A DNA stretch of 62,000 nucleotides from Nematostella vectensis. Taxonomy: Eukaryota > Cnidaria > Anthozoa > Actiniaria > Edwardsiidae. The position numbers and the translations under genes were made by a program. The stretch spans positions 9,096,813-9,158,812 of the forward strand of contig NC_064041.1 of the NCBI RefSeq assembly GCF_932526225.1, in the 5' to 3' direction. Below the pieces are notes generated by a model that saw only the letters and a list, made by a program, of their open reading frames with translations, was not told the DNA's origin and searched no databases. Shown here piece after piece: positions 1 to 9,304 of this stretch (position 1 is the stretch's first letter; every line of letters starts with the position of its first letter).

Positions 1-971
1 CATTTATCAAAAATTTTAAATGTGACCTGCGCATCGACATGGATATCAGTTTTCCTCGAATCCTTGTGTTCAAAGGCGTCCTTCTAGCGCAACCTTAATG
101 AGGTCATTATACTCTAATCATATGAAAGGATACAACAGGGCTTCTAGAAGTACGCACTTGTGCGGAAGCGCGTAATTTGGCTTTCTCCGCGTAATCCGCG
201 TAATCCGCGTAATCCACAAATTTCCGCGTAATCCTGCGTAATTTGGCTAAAATGTGAAAGTCAGCATTTTTTAATTTTTTAATTTTTAAAAGTGCACAGC
301 TGATGTGTTCTTTTAGGGTTCTTACCTCTATTTCTCGTAAAAAAGACAGATATTCTTCGGAAAAGTGCGATATTTCGAACTGAATTTCGAAAACAAATAA
401 AATGACTAGGCGTTCTTTGCTAACCCGCGAAGGCCTAGGACTAATAATAAAATACCTTTTTTAATTGGCTGGTGGATAGGAGCCAATTTTAACTCGCCTA
501 ATATATTTTAGCGCAAAAAATTAACCTTTTCAAGTTATTTCGTGCTTTCCTTCGGTACAAAATGTAGTATGGGCGTAACAGTTGATATTCCGTGTAATTT
601 AGTGCGTAATTCAGTGAAGAATCCCGCAAAATTTTGATTTTTAAAGAAAAATGTATTGCAAAATCCCGCTTAATTTAGCGCGTAATGATTGATTTTCCGC
701 GTAATTTAGCAAAGAATCCCTCGTAATTTTGAGTTTTTTTCCGCGTAATTCCAGAAGCCCTGATACGAGTAATTTGCGTAGAACCAAAGGAATTCCATAA
801 ATAGGGCACTTGCGCTGAGAGATCACGGGACTTTTTTCCGAAAGGGTTTATTATATTCTTAGCGCAAGTACCCTATTTAGGAATAGCGCTTTCAGTGTTT
901 CAAAAGAGAATGACGATGGTAGGAATATGGTAAAAATGCCAATGCTGATATCGGTTGGTGGTTTTCGTTAC
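1..971. repeat. AT-rich DNA with CGCGTAAT-type degenerate repeats
   Basis: No gene was recognised here. A short motif of the form ccgcgtaatt/ccgcgtaatcc recurs irregularly at about 170-245 and again at about 590-750. By position this is the intron or 3' part of gene A downstream of its EGF-CA exon. Confidence 0.4.
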
Positions 972-1097
972 CTGCGCAGTTTATTCCGTCTCCTGTATAG
1001 CCTGGTTTACATGTGCATGCGAAGGACCCAATGGTGTTTGCACATGTAGCGCGGTCCCGGTGACAATTGTGGTTTTCTAGAGAACACTCATTAACAT
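972..1097 (-). CDS. Gene A exon: calcium-binding EGF domain
   Basis: 126 bp, phase 1 to 1. A D(V)NEC start, the [12 protein letters not shown] core and PGYTGDG fit the EGF_CA consensus, with calcium ligands at the N-terminal D-x-N-E. Confidence 0.85.
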
Positions 1098-3095
1098 CTA
1101 TGTAAGAAGCACAAAAATAGCTTTAATGATGTTCTCTATAAATTCTATGATCTCTGAAGACCGCTTCTACCTGTTTCACATGCGGCACCGGTGTATCCCT
1201 GTGGACATTCACATCTGTATCTTGGAGTCCCCTTTAACTCAAGGCAGGTCATGTTGGCCGAGGGACAAGGATTTGGAACGCAAACCTCCTAAGAAAAAGA
1301 AAAAAAAAGCATTTCCACTAGGCTTAGCCTAGCTATCTAAATGTGGTGACTCCAGAATAAACTTTGTAGACTTAGCATAGATGCAGCGTCAACGGTGGAG
1401 CGTTTTTATAAACAGATAATCAATTAATCAAATTTAAGCAGATCGTAAAACTGTGCCTTTATTAGGACGAGTGCAATGAATCGCCTTAAAAATAAATTTG
1501 GCATTGCTTATCTAGTGCGAGCTTTTGCCTCCAATGAATTTGTATCAAAGGGCTTATTTTCAAGTAAATGCTTCGCTCCCCCAGAAAATTACAGTAAACA
1601 TCCCAGAGGTTATAAGTTTCTGTAACAACCACTTTACATCAAGCGCGCATGAGGTTGTTTGGACATACATTGGGGCCGTAGTAGTCGATTCCTGGGAACT
1701 TTAGCAGATCTTTAGGGAAGGATCCAGCTTTGGCGGACAGCAGTTCACAGCTCCCGAGATTCGCGCCTTTCTTATAGTTCACAGCACGACATGCTTGGCT
1801 CACATAGCACTTTACTTGACAGTTCCACACTGATATATCAGTTATATTCTGAAGGGTGTGATTAAAGAGGGCGTAGTCCTCTACTGGAGAAGGGAAATGC
1901 ATGTTGCGGCAGGGGTCTGAAAAAGGATTGGCAAAGTGAGTAAAAGCGCAAACCATTTCTCGCGTGATATCTACTGTAAGGCTCTTCCTAAAAGTGCCTC
2001 CCTACATCCCTTTAAAAGCCAAATTCTTCAATAAGCCTTCTCATTAAGAGTCTTAAGCATAACAAAATAAGCGTAAGACTCTCTAAGTGCTTTGATCTCC
2101 ATGGTTCAAATGTTAAAAGATGGGTCGTAGCCACTGTAAATGTATGAGACATTATTTAAATTACAGAAGAAAATGCCTTGAAAGGGCCTTTTGGACACCC
2201 TCCTCTTAAAAATCCTGGCTACGCCGCTGGTATTGTTGTTAATGTAGGGACAAATTTACATACTACTAGCTTATATCATCTGAGACTTTTGAAGGGCTAC
2301 AAACCACTTGGCTAAAAAAACTGGAAACTAAGAGATTTTGAAATAAACCATCTATCTCTTACGACGAGACAAAAAAAGAAATTTGGCCAAACGCCATGTC
2401 TTTCGGGTGCTTTATTTTCTTTCTTTCATTCGACTTGGAAAGAGTCACATTAATTATTTGTATTCACGTAGCTGAGTGAATCTCATAAATGTTGCAATTG
2501 CAAAGAACTTCAAGCCAATAACATAGGCAATTTTATGCTGCCGAAAAAAAGTGATTTCTCAAGCCCCCGAAATATTGAAAAGAAGAAAGCATTATATGCA
2601 ATTGAAAAATGTGGAATTGATCAAAATACTTGATCTTCGATTTTTTGGTTTGTATGACTTTTCGGTCTTAATAAAAAATACGGATAAATAAATAACAGTT
2701 CTTTGGTAAAATGTTTTAGAACAACTACTTTTTTTCGCAGTATTTATCAAAAAAGTGATTAAAAGTTTCAGATTTTCGTGTTCCCTTGGCAAAAAATTTT
2801 CATAAAAGTTCCTTTACGCGTTGCTTTGTTTCCCTAGTGGTGTTTTCGATAATAAACCACCCAGTGCCCTCTGGGAATTTAAAAAGCAAGACGTTCAGGG
2901 CAGAACGTCCACTTTAAATTGAAAAGCCTATAGTCACCATTTAATATAGTTCTTATCTAATTATCGATAATTTGGTCATTTTCTAAAGGATTCGTTTCCT
3001 TGTTTTTCGTCTAGAAAAGGTTTGGTGTGGTTACCTTGAGTGTGGCACATTCTTGCCACGAGACCAAGAAGGAGAATCGATATTGGTAAAGTCAT
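972..3095 (-). CDS. Gene A: secreted PAN-EGF-EGF_CA protein, 5' part (multi-exon, partial)
   Basis: Minus-strand gene leaving the window at the left. Exons seen: signal peptide 3035-3095, PAN 1669-1916, EGF 1171-1288, calcium-binding EGF 972-1097. Splice sites are canonical and phases agree (signal exon ends phase 1; PAN 1 to 0; EGF 0 to 1; EGF-CA 1 to 1). It is a close paralogue of genes B and C, so a further EGF, discoidin or LGCFKD-type module is expected to the left. The product should be secreted. PAN and EGF modules generally mediate protein or carbohydrate contacts, but the ligand is unknown. A CR1 fragment carrying a Polinton starts about 0.7 kb upstream of the start codon. The exon structure is well supported; the function is inferred from modules only. 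Confidence 0.8.
1171..1288 (-). CDS. Gene A exon: EGF-like domain
   Basis: 118 bp, phase 0 to 1. One EGF module beginning [10 protein letters not shown] and ending [11 protein letters not shown], with six cysteines in EGF spacing. Acceptor ttcttag, donor gtagaa. Confidence 0.85.
1289..1668 (-). other. Gene A intron between PAN and EGF exons
   Basis: Intron with no insertion. The TTAA at 1486-1489 is the empty counterpart of the site that holds a piggyBac-like MITE in gene B. Confidence 0.6.
1669..1916 (-). CDS. Gene A exon: PAN/apple domain
   Basis: 248 bp between a pyrimidine-rich acceptor (ttttcag) and a perfect gtatgt donor. It encodes about 82 residues with the PAN cysteine pattern: an early DPC, then WNCQVKC, QAC and GSCELL. 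Two N-glycosylation sequons (NHT, NIT) lie before the Cys cluster. Confidence 0.85.
1917..3034 (-). other. Gene A intron 1
   Basis: AT-rich intron between the signal-peptide and PAN exons. The 3' two thirds aligns by eye with intron 1 of genes B and C. No coding exon was seen. Confidence 0.6.
3035..3095 (-). CDS. Gene A exon 1: signal peptide
   Basis: Starts with ATG at 3095 and encodes 20 residues beginning [15 protein letters not shown], a typical signal peptide (Leu/Ile-rich core). It ends at a gtaacc donor in phase 1, matching the phase-1 acceptor of the PAN exon. The same exon occurs in genes B and C. Confidence 0.75.
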
Positions 3096-3425
3096 ATCAT
3101 TTCTTCTTCGACTTATCTGTGATAGCTTAACCCTGACTTCAATATTGATACACTAAGCAAACTTGTGTCGCTAAACAATAATTGCATATGTGGCTGTTAT
3201 CAATAATTAATCAGTTGTACAAAGAGGGGTTGTACACAGACAGTGCAATGCAATCACAAAATGGCGCAAAAGGGTTATATTTTGTATGATAATAGATTGG
3301 TAAAGTCATATCACTTCTTCTTAGACTTTATCTGTGATAGCTTCTTCCTGACCTCAATATTATTGTTTTGCTCAACAATAATTGTTTATAACGCTTTTAT
3401 CAATAATTAATCGCTTATTCTAAAC
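3085..3425. repeat. About 208-bp tandem duplication at the 5' end of gene A
   Basis: The stretch from ggtaaagtcatatca is repeated at about 3295 with imperfect identity. The second unit again includes an ATGACTTTACCAAT start-codon context on the minus strand but lacks the rest of the signal exon. The same two-unit arrangement is present upstream of genes B and C. Confidence 0.65.
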
Positions 3426-3771
3426 ATTAACCATAGCTTGAGATGGCTTGAAAGAAATTTATCTTGCTTTATTCTGTTCTAATCATATCCAGATATCAGA
3501 CAAAATAAATCAATATTTAATCAGACTGAAGTTGTCAGACGGAAGTTAACTGGTGACAATGCGCCTTTAAGTCTTTCAGAATACTTTATGGAGCACGGCA
3601 GAATGTGCTCCTATTTAACGCGCGATTGATATTATTACGAAAATCACTGACAAACCAGACGAAATGTTCGTGTATCGAATATTATTTTTAATTTGTTTAC
3701 CCAATATATCTGTAATAAAGCCAATTTCTTGAAGCTGTTGTCATAGATTGATCTTGTTCCGTTTTAGCTGT

Positions 3772-4092
3772 GATTAGATAGATAAATACTTTATTAACGT
3801 GAAATTATACGTAGCTACAAGCTAGTTTTCAGATAATTCACGAACATAAAATATATAAAAATAGATAAAAGATAAATATGTAAATATATAAGTATAAAAT
3901 TCTATGTACAGTTTCTATGGTGTAAAATTTTGGGAATTAACTATTTACATTATTACGAATGTCAAAGGTATAAAAATATTGGCAATAAAACGCCAGAAAG
4001 ATCTAGTTCATCTATACTGCGCTTGAATGCGCGGTACCCTCGATTTTTCTAAGTCCTTTTGGAATAGCATTCAAAAGCCGGGGGGACAGATA
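3772..4092 (-). mobile_element. 3' end of a CR1-like non-LTR retrotransposon (left flank of Polinton copy 1)
   Basis: On the minus strand this carries the last residues of a CR1-type reverse transcriptase (LLNAIPKGLRKIEG) and ends in an ATTTATCTATCTAAT tail at about 3772. The tail is typical of CR1/L2 3' ends. Its upstream part is at 15206-16080, on the other side of the inserted Polinton. Confidence 0.75.
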
Positions 4093-4477
4093 AGTAGTAA
4101 GGGGTGTGGGTATAGGGGAGGGAAGGAATGCGTAGAATGTGGTGAATGTGCCACACCTAGCTTAAAGGATTTCCGGTGTCAAGTATCGGTATGTGTGGGC
4201 TGGGACCTAGGGGGGAAAGGAATGCGTGCGTATCAATGATCGGTATATGAGTTGCCCTGGTGTCTAGGGGAGGAAAGGAATGCATTGGTGGCAAATTTCT
4301 TGTTACGCTCAGGGTTCCGCTAAACGGGCCGCGTTGACGTAGTGCTGTGTGTTTATCATCCAGGGGGTAGTATAAGGTCATAGCGGCATCGTTGTGTGAT
4401 GCGTTGACAGGAATAAAAAAAGGTGCTTTTTCACTTGTTAACGGTGTTGTCATATCTCTGTAATACGGGTGGATGGT
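4093..4477 (+). repeat. Polinton copy 1 left terminal inverted repeat
   Basis: 385 bp, the inverse of 14865-15205. It contains three spaced copies of a ggaatgc motif. It holds about 45 bp near 4400-4450 that the right TIR lacks. Confidence 0.9.
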
Positions 4478-4495
4478 TTAGCTAATAAAATAGCC

Positions 4496-4732
4496 ATGCC
4501 AAGGGCTGGTGCTCCCAGTTGTTGTCCCAGTGCAGCGGTTGTAGTGGTAATGTACAATCATTTTATTGTGAGTTTACTGAGTGGTGTTTTTGGCGGTCTC
4601 TGTCTTTGTTTCGGTCTACGTGTAGGTGCCTATGTAATTTGGCGGTCCCTTGTAGTACCCCTTCGCACGTTTCTCCGTGATGGGCACAGTAAAGAGGCTG
4701 AACGGACCGCAGGAGGTCATTGCCAAGATTAG
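4496..4732 (+). CDS. Small Polinton membrane protein, copy 1 (unknown function)
   Basis: 78 residues from ATG 4496; a GTG at 4469 would add nine. It has one long hydrophobic stretch (HFIVSLLSGVFGGLCLCFG) followed by a second hydrophobic segment and an Arg-rich tail, suggesting one or two membrane spans. The frame is open in all three Polinton copies with mostly silent or conservative changes, which favours a real gene. It is first in a plus-strand cluster just inside the left TIR. No family was recognised. It could be a virion membrane-active or holin-like protein, but that is speculation. Confidence 0.5.
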   Translation: MPRAGAPSCCPSAAVVVVMYNHFIVSLLSGVFGGLCLCFGLRVGAYVIWRSLVVPLRTFLRDGHSKEAERTAGGHCQD

Positions 4733-4853
4733 TGAAATTATGGCGGGTCCTGAGTGGACGTTTGTGGCTAGTCCTGAGGGTAAAAAAACTGCTATCGAGA
4801 AAGTGACTGTTGTGCTGGTTCTGGACGGGTTCCAAATTGGGCAGGGGTTTTAA
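4680..4853 (+). CDS. 57-residue Polinton ORF, copy 1 (unknown)
   Basis: Starts at ATG 4680, overlapping the end of the membrane-protein ORF by 53 bp in another frame, and ends at TAA 4851. The protein contains PEWTFVASPEGKK and a hydrophobic VTVVLVLDGF strand. Copy 2 has lost the ATG (ATC) and copy 3 is frameshifted by an extra A in the A-run near 55767. Unknown function; open only in copy 1. Confidence 0.4.
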   Translation: MGTVKRLNGPQEVIAKISEIMAGPEWTFVASPEGKKTAIEKVTVVLVLDGFQIGQGF

Positions 4854-4926
4854 ACAAAGAAGATGGGTTTTTGTCACCACCACCAAGAGGTCCTTGGTCA
4901 GCATTTTATTCTCCCTATCAGGATGC

Positions 4927-5157
4927 ATGCACGATCTCAGACCGTGGCAGCGTCGTAGTGTGACAAACGTGGAGAGACACGTCCATGGGCTGGCTTTTCA
5001 GGATCGAGCCCCGAGGGCTATCAAACACGAGAGGTTGAAGGCTGTGGTCTCTGCGTGGTACAAGTTTTACGGGCAAGGCGGGATCGTCGGACACAAGTGT
5101 GGGGTGTACGAAAGACGTCTACTAGGCGCCCTTGGCATACCCTGTCTAAACCTCTAA
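4927..5157 (+). CDS. 76-residue basic Polinton ORF, copy 1 (unknown)
   Basis: Begins MHDLRPWQRRSVTNVERHVH and ends GVYERRLLGALGIPCLNL. It is rich in Arg, His and Lys and has the same length in all three copies, with few substitutions (Gly/Arg and Lys/Glu changes in copy 2). A 4-bp duplication (tgca) just before the start is private to copy 1. It may bind nucleic acid; no family recognised. Confidence 0.5.
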   Translation: MHDLRPWQRRSVTNVERHVHGLAFQDRAPRAIKHERLKAVVSAWYKFYGQGGIVGHKCGVYERRLLGALGIPCLNL

Positions 5158-5341
5158 AATGACTACGCTACTACCGGTCCCTGGATTCAGGGGGTCAATT
5201 TTGCGCAGAGATTGTTGAAGCCCTTTTCAATTTCCCCGACCCCTTCTGGGAGGCGCTCGGTGGCGTCCACATTTTTGTGGGCGGTCCATAGTTGCGAGTG
5301 TCCTGTGTCTTTCATACTTTTTAAAGATCGCCAGTTTGGAG

Positions 5342-6035
5342 TCAGGTGGTGCGACGGCGGGTGGTGCATTTGGTCACCACCTCCCCATCAAGGTGTTCGG
5401 TGACGCATACACGGGACAAACGGCGGTACTTGCGTCGGGGTCTTCCTCTGCTACCATTGTTACGTAGTGGGGTGTATCCGAGGTTGCGAGGAGACATCGA
5501 TGGGATGCTTGGGGTAGTTGGCAGTTGCGCACTATCATTGCTATCATTACCCCCAACACTGCTACTGCCATACCCAGCAACGGTTGCAAAAAAATCACTA
5601 AGGTTCACTTCTGGAACAGCGTCGGGTACCGTGTACAGTGAAGTGCGAGAGTGAAGGAATGCTCGGTAGATCCGTACACCTGAGTGTTCGCGGTGGGGGT
5701 TTGTGCTAAATCTTTCTTTGACGGTACCTGTAGCAGGCCTGCTGTTCAATGGCGTTATGGGGATAGGGGGTAGGTTTAGTTGTTCCCGCGGTTGTTCTAC
5801 TGTGCTTGCGGGGATGTGGTGGCGGTGGTAGCGGACGTGCTGGTTTCTTCATCGGTATCGTCGTCGCTCAGGTCGGAGGGTCGTTCAGGGGGTGTGAGGT
5901 TCGCTCTGGTAGCGAACTCGCGCTCTACTACCCATCGCGCTCTAGCGCTGCCTGTGGGGCGTTTATCCCCCGACGTTTGTAGTAGTACTGGTATGATAAG
6001 CGTCGTATTTTCCCCCGGATACGAATGTTAGACAT
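5342..6035 (-). pseudogene. Ser/Pro-rich Polinton protein X, copy 1 (broken)
   Basis: Starts at ATG 6035 (MSNIRIRGKIRR, very basic), followed by an Asp/Glu and Ser/Thr-rich low-complexity middle and a conserved C-terminal half ending in an Arg-rich tail (RGRPRRKYRRLSR, TTRRRTT). In this copy the frame changes at a short C-run (5967-5971) and at a 1-base loss near 5810 relative to copies 2 and 3; the last 135 residues are open. It lies directly downstream of the ATPase. No family recognised; composition suggests a disordered virion or assembly factor. Confidence 0.5.
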
Positions 6036-6085
6036 TTTCAGGCGCTCTTTTCACGTACCGTTGGTACCCCTGAATGACGGTGTTC

Positions 6086-6784
6086 CTAGATGGTTGGGGT
6101 GTATTTATCCGTGAACACGCAAATGTGATCCACGTCTTCCACTGGTACGTAGACGTAACTACGCTGGTCGCTAGGAAGTACGTGGGAGCGTAGTCGGCAC
6201 TCCGGACGGGTATTTTTATGAAACTCGAAGAGGAGGTACCCGTAGGGGGCGCTCGTCGCCTGTCTGAAAGCATCCATGACAAAACCTACCCTACTGGGGA
6301 ATGCCTGGGCAGCAAGGTTAAGGCAGCCTAACTGATCTCGTGGGTTGTTAAAGACTACAATATAGTGGGCGTTTAACGAAATGGTGCGCGCTTCTTTTTG
6401 CGGTGAAAACAAATTTTGCAGGATCAGGATAGCAGTGATGTCATGGTGGTGGGATGTTTTGGTGAATATGTCGCTCATGCGATTTAGGTCGCCCATGAGG
6501 TCGTCGATGATGAGGACTCCAGGGTTTTCTTGCGGTCCAAAGAGTTTTTCTATGGACTCGGGGAGCCCCCTTTGGAGCACGACACCAAGTGTTTGTTTCA
6601 GGGCTTCCAGTAGAGGCTGGTGAGCGCCATAGCAATAGACTATTTTCTGGGGTTTCCGGTCAAATGCTGTTTTTTTCTGTTCTAGTAGGCTGTGAACAAA
6701 GGTGGTTTTTCCAGATTGGCTTGGGCCGGCGGCGAGAATGCTACAGGGTGTGCGAAACCGTGTTTTATCCATGATAGACCGCAA
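6086..6784 (-). CDS. ATP: Polinton packaging ATPase (A32/FtsK-HerA type), copy 1, intact
   Basis: 232 residues, uninterrupted. Walker A is GPSQSGKT at residues 20-27 and Walker B is VLIIDDL at about 90-96. The downstream ISLNAHYIVVFNNPRD segment is typical of the A32-like genome-packaging ATPases of Polintons, adintoviruses and NCLDVs. Such enzymes use ATP hydrolysis to pump DNA into preformed capsids. It is the only core gene of copy 1 that is fully open. Copy 2 is frameshifted. Copy 3 has a stop plus a Walker A change. Neighbours are the protease upstream and protein X downstream, both on the same strand. Confidence 0.9.
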   Translation of the reverse strand: MRSIMDKTRFRTPCSILAAGPSQSGKTTFVHSLLEQKKTAFDRKPQKIVYCYGAHQPLLEALKQTLGVVLQRGLPESIEKLFGPQENPGVLIIDDLMGDLNRMSDIFTKTSHHHDITAILILQNLFSPQKEARTISLNAHYIVVFNNPRDQLGCLNLAAQAFPSRVGFVMDAFRQATSAPYGYLLFEFHKNTRPECRLRSHVLPSDQRSYVYVPVEDVDHICVFTDKYTPTI

Positions 6785-6919
6785 GGAATGGTTTAGACAC
6801 GCAGTGTTTAAGGTTGTTTTACTCTCTTTCTGCTAATGGTTACAAATTGTTTCTTGCACCTTATTATCCTGGGCATAAACATTTGATTACGTCTTTTTGT
6901 TTTTTTTGGCACACTGTTG

Positions 6920-7365
6920 CTAAGTGTAGCGGATGTAGTTTGTCCCCCCTCTATGGTCGTAGGGCTTGTGCGCATCTGTGAATTGGGTGACTAACCGGTC
7001 GTTCATTCGTGGGTCGTTGGAGTAGAGTTCTACAATTCTGTGCATAGGGATCCCCCTTGAGCGGTGATAGAGGTAAAAAAGACAATGGCGGTCTATGATG
7101 TTAGGGCTTGAACGCGACGATTGTTCTTCACGATAATATTGTGCTGGAGACAAAATTGTTGGATACCACCCCCATAAGTGCGGGGGTTAAAAGCAAAACT
7201 GTCGAAAAACTCAAGATGGTCAGGAGTCTTGTAGACACCCAGCCAATGCATACCAGGTTTATTGCTAGGGTCGGTGTTAACGATGTAGGCCGTGTCCCCA
7301 ACGCTTTTTCTTTTTTGCTTGCCCAGCTTGTCACTGGGCAGTACCCCTCCAAACACAGCCGCCAA
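6920..7365 (-). pseudogene. PRO: Polinton adenain-type cysteine protease, copy 1 (broken)
   Basis: Matches the adenovirus/Polinton maturation protease: an AYIVNTD strand, the catalytic His in GMHWLGVY, the acidic strand FFDSFAFN and, in another reading frame, RHCLFYLYHRSRG. The frame breaks just where the nucleophile Cys-Gly is expected, and those residues are missing in all three copies. In copy 1 the first ~17 residues are also gone, because a deletion of about 0.5 kb fuses it to the capsid gene near 7363. A TAG ends the frame at 6920, where copy 3 continues into a Lys/Arg-rich tail. It would have cleaved capsid precursors during maturation. Confidence 0.8.
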
Positions 7366-8234
7366 TTTTGTTTAAAAACAAGTCGAACTTTTGGAAGGTG
7401 TTCGACCCTATAGGGATAACCAGCGGCTGGATCGTGGTGCTCACGATCAGGTACTCGGCTGTGTACCCCGTGTTGAGTCCTCTCTCGATTTCCAGGCCGG
7501 TAGACACGGCTGGGTCGACGTGGTAGAAATTGAGGGCCAGTTCATGCATCTTTATTTTCTCGTCTTGGGCAGTTGACATCAGTGCGAATTTAGGCCCGCT
7601 TAGGAAGAATTCCAATTTGAGCTCTAAATCAGGTATTAAATTCCGGTCGCTGAAGAACAGGTCAGAGTGCACATTTCCAACAATACCCACGCCTTTGGTT
7701 GCCCGTGCGGCGTTGGTTAGCGCTCCCCGTTTTTTCAGTCCCTGGCTATCAGCTTCCGCCCCGCTGGTCGCATGGATATTCATGTGCCCTGCGGTGTCCT
7801 TGTGCTACATGCTACCAGCCAGGTAGGTCTCGTGGGCGCTTTTCGAGAAGTTCAGTAGGGCTTGGAAATAGGCTTTGTAGGGATAAAGGTCCCCCTGAGC
7901 CTCCACAAGCACACCATTTACCCATACTTCATCTGTTTGAAAAGGCTCCCAACGGGGTAGTTGACCAGACCGACTGATTGGTTGTTATCTATGTTGCTGT
8001 CGTCGGCCTTTGTGATTTTGACCATCATGGAAATGAACGTCTTTTTCAGGTCGATGTTATTGGATGATGCCGGAATAATGAACGTGTATTTTTCACCCTC
8101 CTGGGTTTTTGGGGGTACTTCAGGTATTTCCCATTGGCGGCTGTGACGTCGGTATCGGGTAAAGAAAATAAGTCTAGTTCTCTGCCATAACCTATTTTGG
8201 AGGTTTTGTAAACAGTGGCTTCGGAGACGGCCAT
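7360..8234 (-). pseudogene. MCP: Polinton double-jelly-roll major capsid protein, copy 1 (broken, C-terminus deleted)
   Basis: Resembles the F54H12.2-like (hexon-type) capsid proteins of Polintons and adintoviruses: an N-terminal ELDLFSLPDTD motif, YPYKAYFQALLNF, KDTAGHM, NVHSDLFFSD and FALMSTAQDE. Breaks in this copy are a 1-base loss in a C-run near 8115, a TAG in place of the Trp codon before the HKDTAGH motif near 7806, and a deletion removing about 150 C-terminal residues (junction about 7363). The product would form the trimeric capsomers of an icosahedral shell. Confidence 0.85.
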
Positions 8235-8302
8235 GCTGCGGAGCTTCTGACAGTGTATGGTATTGATGTTGAATGGTGCCTGCCGGTTATAGCGGTGGCT
8301 TT

Positions 8303-8752
8303 TTATCTCTTTCTTCTTTTCTTGGTAGTAGACGGCCCAGTGGTTCCTGGTCTTTTGCGTGAGGGAGAGGGAGGTTGAATGCGGATAAGTGAGGGCTGGT
8401 AGGCAGTGCTCAAAGTATTGCCAATCCCCCTTGGGGCACTCCCGCCACCTCCACCACCGCGCTGCGCTGGCATGGGTATCCCTAGAAATGGGGGTGAACC
8501 ATTAAGCGCCAATGACCATTGAACCTCACGGCCACCCTGGGTCACAGGAGCACCTCGAAAGACCCCGCGGCCACTTTGGGTGAGTTGAGAGCCACGGAAT
8601 CTTCCCCTTCCTCCTTGTGTTACGGGCGCTCCCCGAAATCTTCCCATTCCTTTCTGATCTGGCCCTCCCTGAGCCATGTCTTCACGTAACTCCTTGGCTA
8701 TATTCTCTTGCAACCCCATAGCGACTTGCTTTAACCAGTTGAGTGCCTTCAC
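8303..8752 (-). CDS. Arg/Gly-rich repeat protein of Polinton, copy 1
   Basis: 149 residues. A helical N-terminus (LNWLKQVAMGLQENIAKELRE) is followed by four imperfect repeats of about 14 residues (FRGAPVTQGGRG), a glycine run and a basic tail ending TKKRRKR. A 1-base deletion upstream truncates the N-terminal extension seen in copy 3. Placed between penton-like and capsid genes, it probably packs DNA or is a minor core protein (inference from composition and position). Confidence 0.6.
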   Translation of the reverse strand: MKALNWLKQVAMGLQENIAKELREDMAQGGPDQKGMGRFRGAPVTQGGRGRFRGSQLTQSGRGVFRGAPVTQGGREVQWSLALNGSPPFLGIPMPAQRGGGGGGSAPRGIGNTLSTAYQPSLIRIQPPSPSRKRPGTTGPSTTKKRRKR

Positions 8753-8843
8753 AATCTCAGGTGTTGGGGAGATGTCGTGTGTCCGGGTATGTACGTAGTA
8801 ATGAGGTGCGAGGGCTCAGGGGACCAACTTTTAAATAATACAG

Positions 8844-9304
8844 TCACCTCTTTTGGGGCCTGATATGCAAGGCCACTTTTACAGCGCCCGATTGGAACTT
8901 GATGATGTTTCCACTATCGTCGGCAATTTGAATTCTAAAAGTGTCGAGAAAAGAGAACCGTATTTTGAAATAGAAGGGGTTGAGGAAGTTTTCTTCGTGC
9001 ATGTCACCATCGTCGCCTTTTGGTGTGAAGACCCGCATCAAGTTGCCAGAGTTGTTACCCCCGGGTACAACGCACTCTGTTGTGTGCCCCGAGTATAAAT
9101 AGTAGTCTTGGAACGGTTTTCTTTTTGGGCCAGGCGCATTCTCAGTCGAGACAAACGAGGAAGAACGGCGCATTGGGACCATCCCATATAGTCGTAGACA
9201 GCATACTCCTGGTTTGCTTCTTCTGCTGACCCGTACCATGGTGGCATGCCAAACGTTGGAATATCCGGCACCAAGGACTCCTCATCGGGGTTCAACCGCC
9301 GCAA
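8844..9304 (-). pseudogene. Penton-like/minor capsid protein of Polinton, copy 1 (frameshifted)
   Basis: The N-terminal piece (RRLNPDEESLVP, 9038-9304) and C-terminal piece (8844-about 9170) are in different frames. The C-terminal half has DYYLYSGHTT, a Gly/Asn-rich loop and a strand pair ending NIIKFQSGAVKVALHI, like the last strands of jelly-roll minor capsid proteins in Polintons. Assignment rests on this C-terminus and on position next to the major capsid gene. The frameshift is also present in copy 2. Confidence 0.5.

Noticed and set aside
170-245. CRISPR-like short repeats (CGCGTAATCC)
   Set aside because: Units are adjoining and degenerate, without unique spacers of constant length, and the DNA is eukaryotic.
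1126-1332. 68-codon plus-strand frame over the EGF exon of gene A
   Set aside because: Antisense shadow of a well-supported EGF exon with splice sites on the minus strand.
4027-4239. 70-codon plus-strand frame spanning the left edge of the Polinton (also at 29344 and 55020)
   Set aside because: It crosses the CR1/Polinton border; the meaningful CR1 frame is on the minus strand and the rest is inverted-repeat sequence.
5346-5654. 102-codon plus-strand frame present in all three Polinton copies
   Set aside because: It is the antisense of the Ser/Pro-rich protein X C-terminus and follows from its codon composition; the minus-strand protein has better gene context.
6381-6623. 80-codon plus-strand frame inside the ATPase gene
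   Set aside because: Shadow of the clearly identified ATPase on the other strand.
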